Source of the DNA: Sapria himalayana
Taxonomy: Eukaryota > Streptophyta > Magnoliopsida > Malpighiales > Rafflesiaceae
Length of the DNA: 64,000 nucleotides
NCBI GenBank assembly: GCA_029783825.1
Contig: JAREIK010000781.1
Span: 248,001-312,000 of the forward strand
Direction: 5' to 3'
A program made the position numbers and the translations under genes. The notes beneath the pieces were generated by a model. It was not told the DNA's origin, did no database searches, and saw nothing but the letters and a program-made list of their open reading frames with translations. Positions 1 to 12,859 of this stretch are shown piece by piece (within the stretch, counting starts at the first letter, position 1; every line of letters starts with the position of its first letter).

Positions 1-136
1 ATGTCTTGATTGTGCCTAATAATTTGGGTTGGATTGATCCATTTTTCCAATGGGCATCGTGTCCATGGATATGTTTTTTTTATTATTTTTTAGGGTTGTC
101 ATTTTTGATGGGATGGTACATCGGCATCCTATATTA

Positions 137-525
137 GAGCAACTCAAATGGGAGTTGTTATAATGGGTGTCATCTCCATAACCGCTAAAATGGCACCCAA
201 ACAATAAAAAAAACGTACTCCAATGGAGTTAGTAAAAGAGGTGGCAAAATACCATCAAATATCTTGGGGTGTCATATTTGACAATTTTGGAGAGAGAATA
301 TAGAGGATGCAAAATAGCATTTATGTCTACTGTGCATCTCAAAGTATTTTTCTCATAGGTTGAAAAAAAAACTTTAATTAAAAAAATATTTAATTATTAA
401 AATAACACCTTATTTTGGCACCTATCATTGGAGTAAAAATCTGTCTAGGGGTGCCAAAAACAATGTTCAAGTTTGCAAAATAACATTTGACACCACTTTT
501 ATAGCATCTCTCATTGGAGTTGCTC
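137..525. mobile_element. Harbinger-type MITE (TTA target duplication)
   Basis: The left end reads GAGCAACTC and the right end reads GAGTTGCTC, so the ends are inverted repeats, flanked by TTA at 134-136 and 526-528. This terminal style (GAGCATCTCCAA-like ends with a TTA duplication) is that of plant Tourist/PIF-Harbinger MITEs. The 389-bp interior has no coding capacity. Other elements with related ends lie at 26770-27060, 41830-42153 and 43640-44803. Family assignment comes from end sequence and target site, not from a database match. Confidence 0.7.
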
Positions 526-947
526 TTACAAGTCATAGTGTTGAATGACAACTTAATAACATCAGTCAACTATTTGTATTTTTTTTTAAATATTTGCTCC
601 ATATTTAAAATAAAAACTGGATTTGTTTATTTATCTTAGTAACTTTTATATTTTTTTTATTTTGTTCGCAATTTTGCATTGAGCGTGAACTTACCAAAAG
701 TGATCATGACCTAATGGTCATAGAAAGTGCTGTGAATCCCACTGGTACTTTGTTTAGGAAAAGAGGGAAAGCAAAAACAAAGTAGAGATTTGAATATCTG
801 AAGCAGGCAAGGAACCCAAGAAACTACATGAGTAGATGTTTGAAAAGCACGGATATCGGCAGGCATGGCCTGAAGATAGAAACTGTCTTACATAGTCACC
901 TTTTTTCACACTTATAATTACTACACTATTAAGCAAGTAACAACCTG
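526..947. other. intergenic, no supported gene
   Basis: AT-rich sequence. Short open frames here on the minus strand run on from the small exon candidate at 948-1141 and have no recognisable motif. Confidence 0.4.
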
Positions 948-1141
948 ACCAGTTTCCAAGACCGTGAGAGATGGCCATTGATGATCTCATTGATCTGTGC
1001 GTCGAGCAGGTTTAGGCGGCGCTTGTAGGCAGCATCAGCAACGCGACCTGAGTGTGATCTCGGTGGGTATTGAGTAAAGTTCAAGAAACATGGAGAGAGA
1101 TGGAGTTTTGGTGAAAGAACAGAATGACTGATATGAAACAC
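948..1141 (-). CDS. possible small gene or first exon, unassigned
   Basis: A GC-richer patch in AT-rich surroundings. On the minus strand an ATG at 1141 opens a frame with a basic segment (AYKRRLNLLDAQINEIING) in its middle. A TATAAAG-like motif on the same strand lies about 40 bases upstream (near 1181-1187). A possible donor (CAG/GTTGTT) follows the exon at about 947, and a possible acceptor (TATCTTCAG) lies near 868-876, which would give a product of only about 80 residues. I do not recognise the protein. It could be a gene remnant, a short real gene or chance. Confidence 0.25.
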
Positions 1142-1219
1142 TGGCAGTGCCAGTGCGTCTATTTTGCTGATGTAGTTCCTCTTTATAGTAGTTTTTGTTA
1201 CCCGTAAATCGTTTCATCT

Positions 1220-4200
1220 CTTCAATGATATTTCCCCTTGAATTTGAAAGAACATAAAGATATGATTTTAAACTTCAGAAACTCAATATCGTTGTTTGTT
1301 TGGTTTGGGTACTTTAAGCAAAGACTTTTTCATTATTTAACTCTCCCTCGCACTAATAAAAAACTCATCTTTCATAACTATAATTAGCTATAATTATAAT
1401 TCTAAATTTGTTAATAATTTCTTTAAATTATTTGATAAACTAGTCAATTTTTGAATTTACCACTGCTTTTTCTAAACGTGTCTTAAGTAAAATTTGAATT
1501 GCTATAAATTTTACTTATTTTATTTTAAAATTATTTATCTTGCATATAATATTATATCTCATATTTTTCCATATTATAAAGATTAGCAAGTATTTTACAA
1601 ATTGAAATAATACATTAGAATCTCCATTGATTAAACTATATGAGACCTTGATGAAATTGATGCACATCTCTCCTTAGAAAACTATGCCTCATGTGTCACA
1701 AGTAGTTAGATTTTGTGCTCAATATAGTTCATAAGTTCCACTTAGTTAAAAAAATGATTATCAATTGAGCTACTCTTAGTGGGTTTGATGGATGTTTTAA
1801 TTTAAATATATTTTTAAATAAGATAAATAAGTATATTAATGAAATTTAATTACAAAGACACAATATTTGAATTGTTACTCAATGTTTGATTTAGAAATGA
1901 TTTTAATTTAAGAATATTCAATTTAAAAATATTATATTGTAAATGGATTATTGTTATTCATTATATATAAGTAAAATTTGTCTTAAAGGGAAAATTTTTT
2001 TAGGATATCATTTGTTCAATTTCTAAAATTTAATGCATTTAATTGAAACAATTCAATATTAATATGATCACAACTCATTTTTTATTGAGTGATTTCAATA
2101 AAAATTTAAATCATTATAAATATATTAGCTGTATTATAAACATTTAATAATCTCTACTTGAAGATCTCTATGGTATTTTTTTTTTTTGAATTTATTTTAG
2201 TAATTTATCTTATTTGAAACTAGAATTGAGAGCTACCTAATATTTTCAAGCAAAATTTTTGTTAACTTGCAAGCTTATGTCTAATCATATTATTTAATTT
2301 TTTTTATGAGTCACAATTTTTGCTTAATAATCTTATCAAGAACATAAACTTGATGAAATTTCAGTATCCACAAGTTAGGATATACTTGCCTTGTCAAAAG
2401 AGAGCTCTAATGTAGTTGCTAAGTCCTTCTCCCATATTCTTGAAGCTAAGGTGCCAAGAAGAAGATGAATAATGAATTTCTTCTCCTCCATCATATACGC
2501 AATACTTATCATGCATTCAAAAGTGATTAAAATTATTTTGATAAATTTCTCTTAAATTATAATGAATAACTCAAGTAAAATTAATTTATTTTCTTTATAT
2601 ATATATATAAACCAATATCAATTAAATTGATATTATATATATATATATATGCAGATATAAAAATAATAAACAAAATATTTTATCATGATTTATAAACCCA
2701 TCACTTAAAATACTCATTAAAATTTCAGGCTTCTAATATTTATTAAATAATTTTATTTATATTACTTATAATTCTTTCCACTATAGAATCATAATTGTAC
2801 TCACTCACTTATTTAAAATTCAATTTAAACTATTTGTTATTTAATACTTATTAACTTCTTCATGTTAAAATTATAGATGCCCATAAATTAAATTTAATAA
2901 TTGACATGTCATTTAATCAATATATTATTATTTACTTGAGACCTTTCACTTGACTAATTTGATATGCTAGATTTAAAATTCACCGGTAGGATTTGACATT
3001 ACTAAAACTTAAGTATCCTCAAAGAGAACCATTAATACTTTTAATAGGATATAGATTCGATTGATAATTAATATTTATCATATAATTGAAATAATTATCC
3101 AATTCACTAAGCACTAATCTATTTATAGATCTCACTCTATGTTAATCGAAATAACTAATTATAAATACATGTGATTATTACTTATTTCAAGATTAAGAGC
3201 AATAAATTAATAAATAACTATGGGGTATAGATTATTTTACGTGTCAATATAAAACAATATCTCTAGCTCGATCTTGTTCAATACACTCAAAGTGTATTGG
3301 TACAATAAGTTGTAATTTTATCATTTCTCATAGTCAAGACAGACTTACTAAAATCTTGCATTATATTTATATCAATGGCATGTCTAACTCCATTTAGATT
3401 GTAAACTAAAAGCTTATATTCTACAAGAATAGATAATTTATTCTTATATTTGTAAGATGAACTAAATCTACCATTCATCTACTATATAGTATATATGACA
3501 TAGGTACATTATGTATTTAAATGTCAAATCAATTCATTGTAAACTCTCATAGAATTGAAATAACAAAATGTATTAAATAATCATCCATTACAATCAATGT
3601 ATTTTTAGTATACATAAATTTATAACATGTATATAACATGATAAATCTGTGATATGAACATCTTTATATGCATGAAGTAATTACAGTCAAAGAAATAGCT
3701 TGTAATATGTTTTGAAATTGAATATGGTTAGGAAATTTTATGCATGTGATATAGTTATCCAAGATGCATTTATCATATATATGGTGCATATGGATTTTAT
3801 GATTTTCATTGAGGCGTGACATGATATTGATTTGCAATGGAACATTGTATTGCATATGCACGGGGTCACCATATTAAATGAGTATGAGCGCATGGTAATG
3901 GTCTATCATCACACTTGGTTTGGTGTTTGATGGGTGCGCTTGGTACTTCAAGACACTGTCCAAAAAAGCTGCACAACAATGCATAAAAAAGAAAAATATG
4001 TGTGTAAGTAATAGCAAACAATGCTAGTTTCCCTCTTGGGTAAAAGGCCTATACTGGTTTAGACACATTTGCAGGTGAAAGTCCAAAAAGTGCTGAAAGG
4101 CATTGAAATAGTGGTACTCATAAAATATTTTGGTTATAAACAAATAACTTTTATTTTAAAGGTGGTCATTAACAATGTTTTTATCATATATTGGTATGTG

Positions 4201-6116
4201 CATAGTATAAAGTATTGTAAGAACTGATAAGGGCTTGAGGCATAGTACACATTCGAGTCTCATCTCATTGCAAACATATAATATTTTCAAAGTAGAATTT
4301 AAAATTTGGAATTGTAGGTGTTAATAGGCGGTTGTTGGCACTTGAGGATGGAGCAATTTTGTATGAATTTTTCTACTGGCCATTACTCACCTTTACAAGA
4401 AATATTTTATGTGTAGGATATATACCAATGGACCACACCCATTTCAAGTTGTATTTGTGAAGGAAGCTGCATTGTGGCTTTCTTTGGTTTTTATGTAAAA
4501 TGAATTGGAATGATAACATTTTCTTAAAAATATTTTGTGTGATATATTGTGATAAAACTTAAACTATTATGATTTTTTGATATATCATTGTCTATTGAGT
4601 GTGGATGAATGCACATGTGGAAAAATATTATTTGTAAATGTGATTATTGTTTTAAAAAATTAAATTTTGGATAGAGTTCCTATGCAAGGGGTATCTGATT
4701 CTTTTTTTATTATTAGAGTGTAGGATTATTTATGACTCAATATTTGATACCAACATCATAGCTAGGGCTCTATCTGATTCTTTTTTTTTTTTTTTATTTA
4801 TGACTCATAGTAAATGAGGTACAACATAGTGGTATCAGGTTGCTAGATATCCAAAAGTTTTCCATTGATTATCGGTTGGTCAACGGATACCCAAATTTTA
4901 GGGTGTCACATTCCTCCTTGACCAGATTGCCCATTTCTTTATGGGCACACTTCTACTCTTCCATAAAATGAGTGTGTCTTCTTATTTGTAATCATATCAA
5001 TCAAGTGTCGTAGATTATATTTTATTTTATTATTTATTTCATTATTTTATTATGGTAGAACGTAGAAGTTTCTATTTCAATTATTTATGTAGATATTATT
5101 TTCATAACAATGTATAGGAATAGACATGATCCACAATGATATTTTATGCATGGTGATTAATTTATACATGGTGATTAATTTAAACATATAATTAATTAAT
5201 TTACAAAAATTTAATTTTTATTAAAACCAACTTAATAGTGAGTTATCATCACTAAAATACATGCTAGTTTGGTCCAAATGAAGAATAATCTGTAGTAAAT
5301 TATTAAGTAGGTGACATATAATTTATCAATGTAATTAATACTTTACGTTTACTTAATTTTAACAAAATCAAACTTACAAATATTATTATTATGTTTGTTC
5401 ATATATAAAATTATGTAATCAAATTCTAAATATTTGGGATAACAATTCAAATTAAGTATAATTTGAATGATCTACAAAGAGTTGTGGATGTTTGAATATC
5501 AACTATATTAGATAATTTAAATAAAATAATTATGGAATTTATAAATTTATTCTAGATGAGCAAACTTTCAAATAATAAATGATTATCAAATGAATAATAA
5601 TACATTTTTCCATTAGTAGCAAGCAAGCAAAAATTATCTTCTAAACTATTAAGTATTAAGCACCAATTTGATATCTTTTGGGGAAAAAAATGGCGAAATT
5701 ATAATGAATTATATTTTTTAAATAAACTTTTGAATAATGTTTTAGATTAGCTTTTATATTACTTCATTTTTTTTCAAGGCTCCCAAAATATTTATGTAAA
5801 AAATGGTGAGATCATAGTGTATTACATTAGTTTTAAAATCTTTTGAATAATAAATTATATAAATGGACCCTACAATGAAAATACTTATATATTGATTTTA
5901 ATTTTAAAAATTTAATAAAAAGGCTCCCAAAAATATAATTTATTTATATTTTGGTAATATTATATCTTAAAATCCAAAATACCCTTATTTTTAAAAAAAA
6001 ATTAAATTTTTGAAAAAATATATGAACATTTTTGGAAACACTATTCATATAATAAATATGTATAAATATATTGTACATATTAAAAACAAATGATATGTAT
6101 ATATAGATTAAAACAT

Positions 6117-6118
<2 letters not shown>
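1220..6118. other. AT-rich intergenic DNA, no supported gene
   Basis: No frame longer than about 70 codons and no recognisable domain. It holds short TA microsatellites near 2596-2650. At 4830-4842 lies a TGGTATCAGGTTG motif resembling the initiator-Met primer binding site of LTR retrotransposons, but I could not find paired LTRs around it. The sequence at 3850-4100 and 4830-5000 is slightly richer in GC and may be decayed retrotransposon DNA. Confidence 0.5.

Positions 6119-6150
<32 letters not shown>
6119..6150. repeat. (AT)n microsatellite
   Basis: An uninterrupted AT/TA run that abuts the CACTA-type end at 6151. Insertion next to a TA-rich site, or later slippage there, could explain it. 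Confidence 0.9.
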
Positions 6151-6153
<3 letters not shown>

Positions 6154-8555
6154 TAGAAGAAAAGAACTAATTAAAAATAGAAATTATAAATGCTTAATTC
6201 CATTTCTAAAATTAGGAATAAAATTGAAACAGATTAGAAAAACAATGACATATTATGAAAAAATTAGAATTGAAAAAAACTTCATCTCTAATTAGTGACA
6301 AATTGTTATATGTTTTATTAATTTTGTCACTAATTATGACGTGTTGTGGTGAGCGGATATTCCTAAGTGGTATTTAGCAACATAAATTTATGTATCTATA
6401 TTTTTTTAGAAATAGAATATTCCGTTTTTATATTTAGAGATAGAAATAATTTTTGTTATAAAATCAGCAACGTCATACCCATTCGTAGCTATTTCATTTT
6501 AAAAAAATTAGCGATGAAATAACATTCTCCGCTAATTTAGAAATGGAAATAATTTACATCGTTAAATTATAATAATTATTTTATCAAAGAACACTTTGAA
6601 ACTTTGAAAAAAAGTTAGGGTTTGGATGGTTTTAATTTTGATTCCAAGTTCGTCTAAATTATTTTTTGAATTTCTTTCTTCCAATTATTGATCGATGCAA
6701 AAATCATCTATAATTAAGGTATCAAATTTAGTTTTTCATTTAGCCCAAATGTATTTCTTTAGCTTTTTTGAGCATTTTGAGATTATCTATAAATTTTTTT
6801 TTTCATTTTTAATATTCTTATTGGGTTTTCTCTTCTTGTTTTATTGAATTAATGTCATTCTAATTGATAAATTATATATTTTACATTTTTTTACATACTA
6901 TGATTTGTTAAATTTTTGTGTTGCATAATTGAGGTATGATATTTATGTACATTTTTTTATTTATCTATAGTTTTGATCATACTAATTAATTTGGACTTTA
7001 TTTGCTTACTAGGATTAGTTGATATGTAATAATGTTTAAAAGAATAACTTATAGTAATGGTGCAAATTTAACAATGAATAATATATAAATATTTTAACAA
7101 ATATTAAATTTAATTATAATTACAATGAATAACATAAAAAAATTTTATGGATTTGCAATTGGAAGGTTAAAATATAATGAACAAATGAACAACTAAAAAA
7201 ATTAGAAGCTCATTTCAAATTTTATAGAATTCCTTGATTTATACCTCACTAAAGGACAATAAAATAAATAACACATCCCATTATTTAATATTTATAAAAA
7301 TATATATGTTTTATATAGATTAGTAAATATCTCTTTTTAATTATTAATATTTTTCATCGATAGTTGATTTTTTTTTGTCATTTTTTCATTGATAAATTGA
7401 AATGCCTGACATTGTGAAATTTTTAATGATTTCTTTTATATAAAATGCCTTTGTCTAATTAGTTAATACATATTATTAATTTATAAATCATGAATTATCA
7501 CTTTGTGAATTTTTCTTTGTTGCTTAATTAGTATAATTTCATCCAATATAGATAGATCTCAAATATAATTTAGTTTAATGTATATGACATAATTATAACT
7601 AATGACTTTTGATAAATATCTAAGAGGTTATAGCACCTCATCTTATTTCATTTTAATCAAAAATTATATAATATTGATGTTAACTTTTTTATTAGATTTA
7701 TGTAATGTCATAAATATGTTACTACAACTTTATTACAAATAAATCTCTATCTAGATTATTATAATTCAAAAAAAAATTGTGTTATTTGTTGCAGGAATAG
7801 AAAATATCATATGACCTAATTATCAATGAATGAATGTAAGACCGAAAGATAGGTTTTTGATTAAAGAATTTGTAGAGGGAATTGAGGAGTTTTTTAGCTT
7901 TACTGAAAAATAACCTTAATTTATAGATAAAATCAAAATAAGTTGCCCATATAATGATTATATTTGTCAAAATCAGAGTTTTCAAGATGTAAATATGGTG
8001 TGATATCATCTTTGCAAAAAAATGAATTTGATGAAGACTATTATGTTTGGTATAAATATGGAAAAATAGTTGTACCACAAACAATTAAGCATTATGTATA
8101 TAGAAGTGTTGATTCAAATGTTATATTGGAATATGTCAATTCCAGTAATACATGTGAAGCAATATTAAAAAATATTATTAGTCCTTCATTTAATCCAGAC
8201 TTTGTTAATGATATCACAATATCATCAACAAAATAATTATATTAAATGATAAAAGCTTCAGAAATATAGGTATGTCTAGGTAATCTGTATGGCCACTCAA
8301 TGTTATATATAGAGGCTATACTATTGAATATAAAGGCAAAATAGTATTTTTTAGAAAGATATTTTAATGAAATATACTAGTTGTTATCTTAATTTTTACC
8401 AAAGAATAATGTCATGATAGATATGTTTTACACCACAATGAAGTTAATGCGAGATTAGGATTTACTTATGGAAAAAATACATTGTTGTATTAATGGCTAC
8501 ATGATATATTATTCATAGACAATGAAATAATTACATTTTTGTATTTATGGCACGA
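6151..8555 (+). mobile_element. CACTA (En/Spm) element, 5' part, decayed
   Basis: It starts with CACTAGAAGAAAAG, close to the usual CACTACAAGAAAA terminus. Subterminal sequence at about 6190-6560 repeats motifs of the type TTTAGCGATGAAAT, as CACTA ends do. Between about 7815 and 8120 broken frames match the transposase-associated N-terminal domain: FLIKEFVEGIEEFF, a cysteine/proline stretch, then FDEDYYVWYKYGK. Near 8440-8560 the pattern MEKIHCCINGYMIYY fits the following transposase region. Stops and frameshifts are frequent. The coding part ends where the GC-rich hAT-like block begins near 8556. A relative in opposite orientation lies at 36680-41121. Confidence 0.7.
7815..8236 (+). pseudogene. 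CACTA transposase-associated domain remnant
   Basis: The remnant reads in at least two frames. One carries MNVRPKDRFLIKEFVEGIEE; the next carries an open frame at 7964-8236 containing FDEDYYVWYKYGK. Comparable text appears on the minus strand at 39520-39748 (KFLIDELVAGIDEFIRFAEK), which supports a shared family. An extra A in a run near 8020 separates the frames. In intact elements this domain opens the TNPD-type transposase; here it cannot give a working protein. Confidence 0.65.
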
Positions 8556-8559
8556 CATG

Positions 8560-8875
8560 TCACTATTTGGAATTTGTACTGTGACCTGGCCAAGAACAGC
8601 CCATTCGACTAGCCCAACGGCATGGTAAATCAGCCCGAGGACCCAGCTGGATTTTTTTAAAATTCAACTAGAAAAACCACAGGTATGTCCTGCCCTAATC
8701 TGGCACAAATCGGGTAAAAGCCAAGCCAGTGGGGCATGCCGGGCTAGTGGTTCTCAAGTCATGCATGGCACGACATGGTTACTATACTAGGTCATGGCAG
8801 GCATGACACGGAGGCCCGATTAGGCCACCAAAAAATGGGTCAGGCTGACTTGGTCTAGCTTGTTTAACACCTCGA
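8560..8875. mobile_element. hAT-like GC-rich element, left end missing
   Basis: A GC-rich block full of GGCATGG/GGCACGAC-like words in an AT-rich setting. Its right end, TTAACACCTCGA (8864-8875), matches the inverted form of the TAGAGGTGTCAA terminus seen in the related elements at 10545-11007, 13966, 30114-33500 and 45994-46436. The left terminus is not recognisable, so the start is approximate. It interrupts or truncates the CACTA relic to its left. It has no transposase. Confidence 0.55.
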
Positions 8876-10087
8876 GTTGGGCATGGATTGTTAATGTTAC
8901 AACTTTGTTACTATGCGTAATTTAATTAGTTAGATAACATCCCAAAAGCTTGTTAATGAGGATATCCTATCAACTGAGATCCACGAGTACATGGGCCATA
9001 CAAGTAGTATAATAGACTTTTGTCTAGATATCAATCTAATGATGATTATATTGGTAGCTCAGCTGTCCAACAAAAGACAACCCTTTTTTTAGTATACTAG
9101 ATGCTCAAGTAATTAAACAATCTTAGGTCCAAGGTCCAACTACCTAATTGATGTGATGACATTAATTTGTTTCATATATATTATGATGGATAAAAATGAA
9201 GGCTATGGTATACTGCAAATGACCCCTTTCCATATTGATATTCAAGGTGGTTATCACCAATTGAGTCTTTTCTATTGGTAATCCCTTCATTGGTTATCCC
9301 TTCGGTATATCTCCAATAAAATAATATTGTATCTCTATGTAAGGATTTTTCATAATTTCATATATTTTAGACAACCTCATCAACTATCCTTAATGATTAC
9401 TTTGTATGCACACTCTTATTCACCAGTATATATTATCTTAAATATCAATTAATGATTATTTTTCATAATTTCATAATTTCATATACTTTCGGCTTCATAA
9501 GAGTCATACTCACAAAATTAATGTATGTCTTTTTTTAAGTTCACTAGTTGGAACCATATGAGAAAAAGAAACTCATAAGGGTTGTCACCCAAGGATTGTC
9601 TATCACCATCATCCTCAGTAATGATATCATTCTCATACTAAAGGTAAGCCTCTTTGGAGAATATTCTATATAATATTCATCCTAATCAAAAACTAGTCCC
9701 TCTAAGATATGTATAATGGATTGATATGTAAAAATATTCACACTTTCAGCTTTATAAGTATCAGACTCATAATAATTAATATGCCCAAACTTTGATGTTA
9801 AACGTATAGTTTCATCTCATGTATCACAATTGGGAATGTTGTCAATACCTTCCTATCGTATGTATGAGTGGGTCTTATGACTTACTTGTCATTGTCTATC
9901 ATGACAATCTTGCACAAATCTACCATTAGTCAAAATCCAAATATGAGTTCAATTTAGTTACCATATATCAACATATATAACATAAAATATAATCAAACTA
10001 ATTTTCCATTAATTATCTAAATCAATTATATCATATAATAAAATTAACATAAACACCAAACTATGCTAATTTAATACATATTCATAT
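8876..10087. other. AT-rich DNA, no supported gene
   Basis: No long frame and no motif I can defend on either strand. The minus strand has a short stretch near 9500-9660 (EDDGDRQSLGDNPYEF) that could be a decayed transposase piece, but the evidence is too thin to assign it. Confidence 0.4.
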
Positions 10088-11570
10088 CACTACAAGAGAG
10101 GAGTTTGAGAGCCATGCTAGCCAACTTTAGGGATTAGCATTGGTCATACATCTGTTACTCGTTGAACCCATAGAGAGTGTGAAATTTATCCCTAAAATTT
10201 GTAGTTATCATGGTTTTTGCTTGTTTCATGAGGGAGGAAGAAAGAAAGTGAAAGTTTATCCAAAAATTCTTTAACTTTTATTATTATACTTAGATGGTCT
10301 TGTATTGCTCTAAGTAAGAAGTCATGATTTCCAATAAAAGTCACAATTTTACCTTTCATTTCTTCAATTTTAGGCCATGACTCTAAAAAATAGATGCAAC
10401 CCCAATCGACATATTAATCTTTTGTATAACAAAAAGTCACGGTGCTAGTAATGACCATGACTTAGGCCTAATCTCTTTGTAATAGAAAGTTATGATCATA
10501 TGAAATGGTCATGATTCATGCCTTCATCATTTGTAGTCCAAAGATACAGGTGTCAAATGGACGATGCCAGGTTGACATGATCCATTTTTTAGGCCCATAG
10601 TGCCTGTGTGTCGTGCCTGGCACGACAAGCTACAATAACCATGTCATGCCTAGCACAGCATGGTTCATTGGAAGGCAGACCCAGCATGGCCCATATACCA
10701 AAATTAGTCTGGTTTCAGGCAGGTTCTTGGTAGGATTTGAAAATATGGGCACTTCCCAAAGTCAAGCAGGCACTCTTGTTAACCCGCTCGGCTCATCGAG
10801 TTTCCCATTGGGCATTGCCCATTGCCTTCATGTTGTGCCCACATGCCAGGCACCGAGGTCATGCCTAGCACATCAAGCAGGCCAATTTTCCTCGCCATGA
10901 CACGGCACGAATAATGCCGAGAATGGGCTCAACACTGGCCCAGGCATGACTGAAATAGGCTGAGCCCCAAATAGGGCCCAGGCTGTCTGGCTAGATTAAC
11001 ACCTCTATCCATAGATAGACCACAACACTATGAAATTTCCGTAGGGTGGTGACATTTCAAACATTATTATATAGTCATGGTAATGTATAGAGACCACAAT
11101 ATTAGCCATTCATCTTTCTTTATAAGTATGTAGTCATAGTGTTATGAACTGGTCATGGTACTTGTACTTAGCTTGTACGTAGAATTTACTATTATGTCTT
11201 TCTTTGAAGACAAAAATTGCTACCTTAGATATAGCTCATACTCGAGTAATATCATTTGTAATAATTAATGATCCAAGAATCATGGATTTGAATAATTATC
11301 ATGGCTTTGGCCTGAGTACTTATTGATCTTTTGATTTTTATAACTCAAAAGTCATGGCTTTATAAAAGAGTCACAACTTTGATTTGAAAACACTAAACCA
11401 TAAAAAGATAAAACCTCATCTTTTTGTAATTAGCTATGACCTTGAGCACAAATGGGGTACTTGGTTGATGAGATGTAGAATTAATATCATGGTCATTAAA
11501 ATTTTATGAGCTAATTATGACTGTGACTCCATGATAATATTATAGCTATTGAGAATGTGTCACATAGTTA
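10088..11570. mobile_element. CACTA-like end with a GTCATG motif field
   Basis: It begins with CACTACAAGAGAGGAG, a good CACTA terminus. From there to about 11570 the words GTCATG, CCATGAC, GGTCATG and GTCACAA recur in both orientations at intervals of tens of bases, as subterminal transposase-binding repeats do in CACTA elements. The hAT-like element at 10545-11007 is inserted inside this field. No transposase and no clear 3' terminus were found, so the right boundary marks only where the motif thins out. Confidence 0.5.
10545..11007. mobile_element. non-autonomous hAT-like element, 463 bp
   Basis: The left end TACAGGTGTCAA (10545-10556) and right end TTAACACCTCTA (10996-11007) are inverted repeats. 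The flanks carry an 8-bp target duplication with one difference: TCCAAAGA (10537-10544) and TCCATAGA (11008-11015). An 8-bp duplication is diagnostic of the hAT superfamily. The interior is GC-rich with repeated GGCATGG/GCCAGGC words and no transposase, so an open frame at 10613-10900 is not taken as a gene. It looks like two subterminal blocks of the larger element at 30114-33500 joined by deletion. Confidence 0.8.
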
Positions 11571-12053
11571 AATTATTATGCAAACGAGAGGGTAGGATCG
11601 TGTTGTATATGATTTTCTATTTCCTATTTAAATAAAGTTTTGGCTAAGAATGAATGTTAAAATTATGAAAAACTTAGAGACTTGCCTCATCTACTAAATA
11701 CCTTAAAATTGTATTAATTTCACAATTATTCATCAAAATTCTTCAAAATACCAAAAATGTGAAATCAACACATATCCATCTCATTTCCACACATACACAT
11801 CATTCTCAACTACCAAAATATATTAGAATTTTTTTATAAATTAAATAGGATGATGGGCCACATAATAAATGAACTATACTACAATTAGGCAAAGGATAAT
11901 TAGCTACAGACTAATTCTTTCCTATTGATTGACAAGTGGAACTTCATTGAGTTGGAGCTTATCTTAGCTTTATCATTTTGCACAATATGTAATATCTTAT
12001 ATGAGTTAGCAACATCACTTTACTCATCTCAAACAACACAAACATATGATGTA
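11571..12053. other. AT-rich DNA, nothing recognised
   Basis: No frame or repeat structure that I can support. Confidence 0.4.
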
Positions 12054-12492
12054 GTTTCATAACTTAATGGATTGAGACTAAGAGAGGTAAGAGAGCCTGA
12101 GAATGTCACAACTCGCTTTACTTATTTCACTCAATTAGCTTTCCAGCTCTTGGATATTTTTTAGTGAAGGTTGATGTATCAAAGAGAGAGGTATAGTTGC
12201 AATGGCTTCTTGGCATGATATTTTTATATTTATTACCAATTGAGTTTTTTGTTTTACATAATGAAATCTTGGGTGTTTCATAACTTATTGGATTGAGACT
12301 AGGAGAGGTAAGAGAGTATGGGCATGTCATAACTCACTTTACTTATTTCATCAAATAGCTATCCAGCTCTGATATTTTTTAGCGAAGATTAATGTATCAA
12401 AGAGAGAGGTATGATGCAATGGCTTCTTGGCATGATATTTCTATATTCATTGCCAATTGAGTTTTTTATTTTTCATAATGAAATATTGGGTG
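12054..12492. repeat. tandem duplication, unit about 221 bp
   Basis: Two head-to-tail copies start at 12054 and 12275, both with GTTTCATAACTTA followed by TGGATTGAGACTA. They remain clearly alignable to their ends (GAGTTTTTTGTTTTACATAA versus GAGTTTTTTATTTTTCATAA), with small substitutions and indels. The 67-codon minus-strand frame in copy one is broken in copy two, so I do not treat it as coding. Confidence 0.85.
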
Positions 12493-12859
12493 ATAATAAT
12501 TTTCTCATCAGACTAGAGTTACATCACCGAGCAATTCATTCTATATAAGGTAGAATAAGAGTTATAGTGCTAGTTATAGTAGAGTTAGAGACAAGAGAGC
12601 TTTGCTTTAGTGCATGTACTATAGGAGGTTGGACCTTACTAGAGATAGTTGTTGTTAGGTATTTCAAAAGAGAAAGATGAGGCACTATAAATAATTAAGT
12701 GGAACATGCTGACTACGAAATATATATAAGGGTCCTCATTGAGTTCTTCCTCCATGACCCTTATTGGAGAGAAATATCGAGGATTCCTCTATATTAGCAC
12801 AACAGTAAACTTTTGCTAGTCTTTTAGTATTATAGCTCCTATGACTTGTTCTTTCATTT

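Noticed and set aside
4830..4842. TGGTATCAGGTTG as the start of an LTR element
   Set aside because: No paired LTR or gag sequence found around it; kept only as a note.
10613..10900. 95-codon frame
   Set aside because: Within the 463-bp hAT-like element; no domain, explained by GC-rich repeats.
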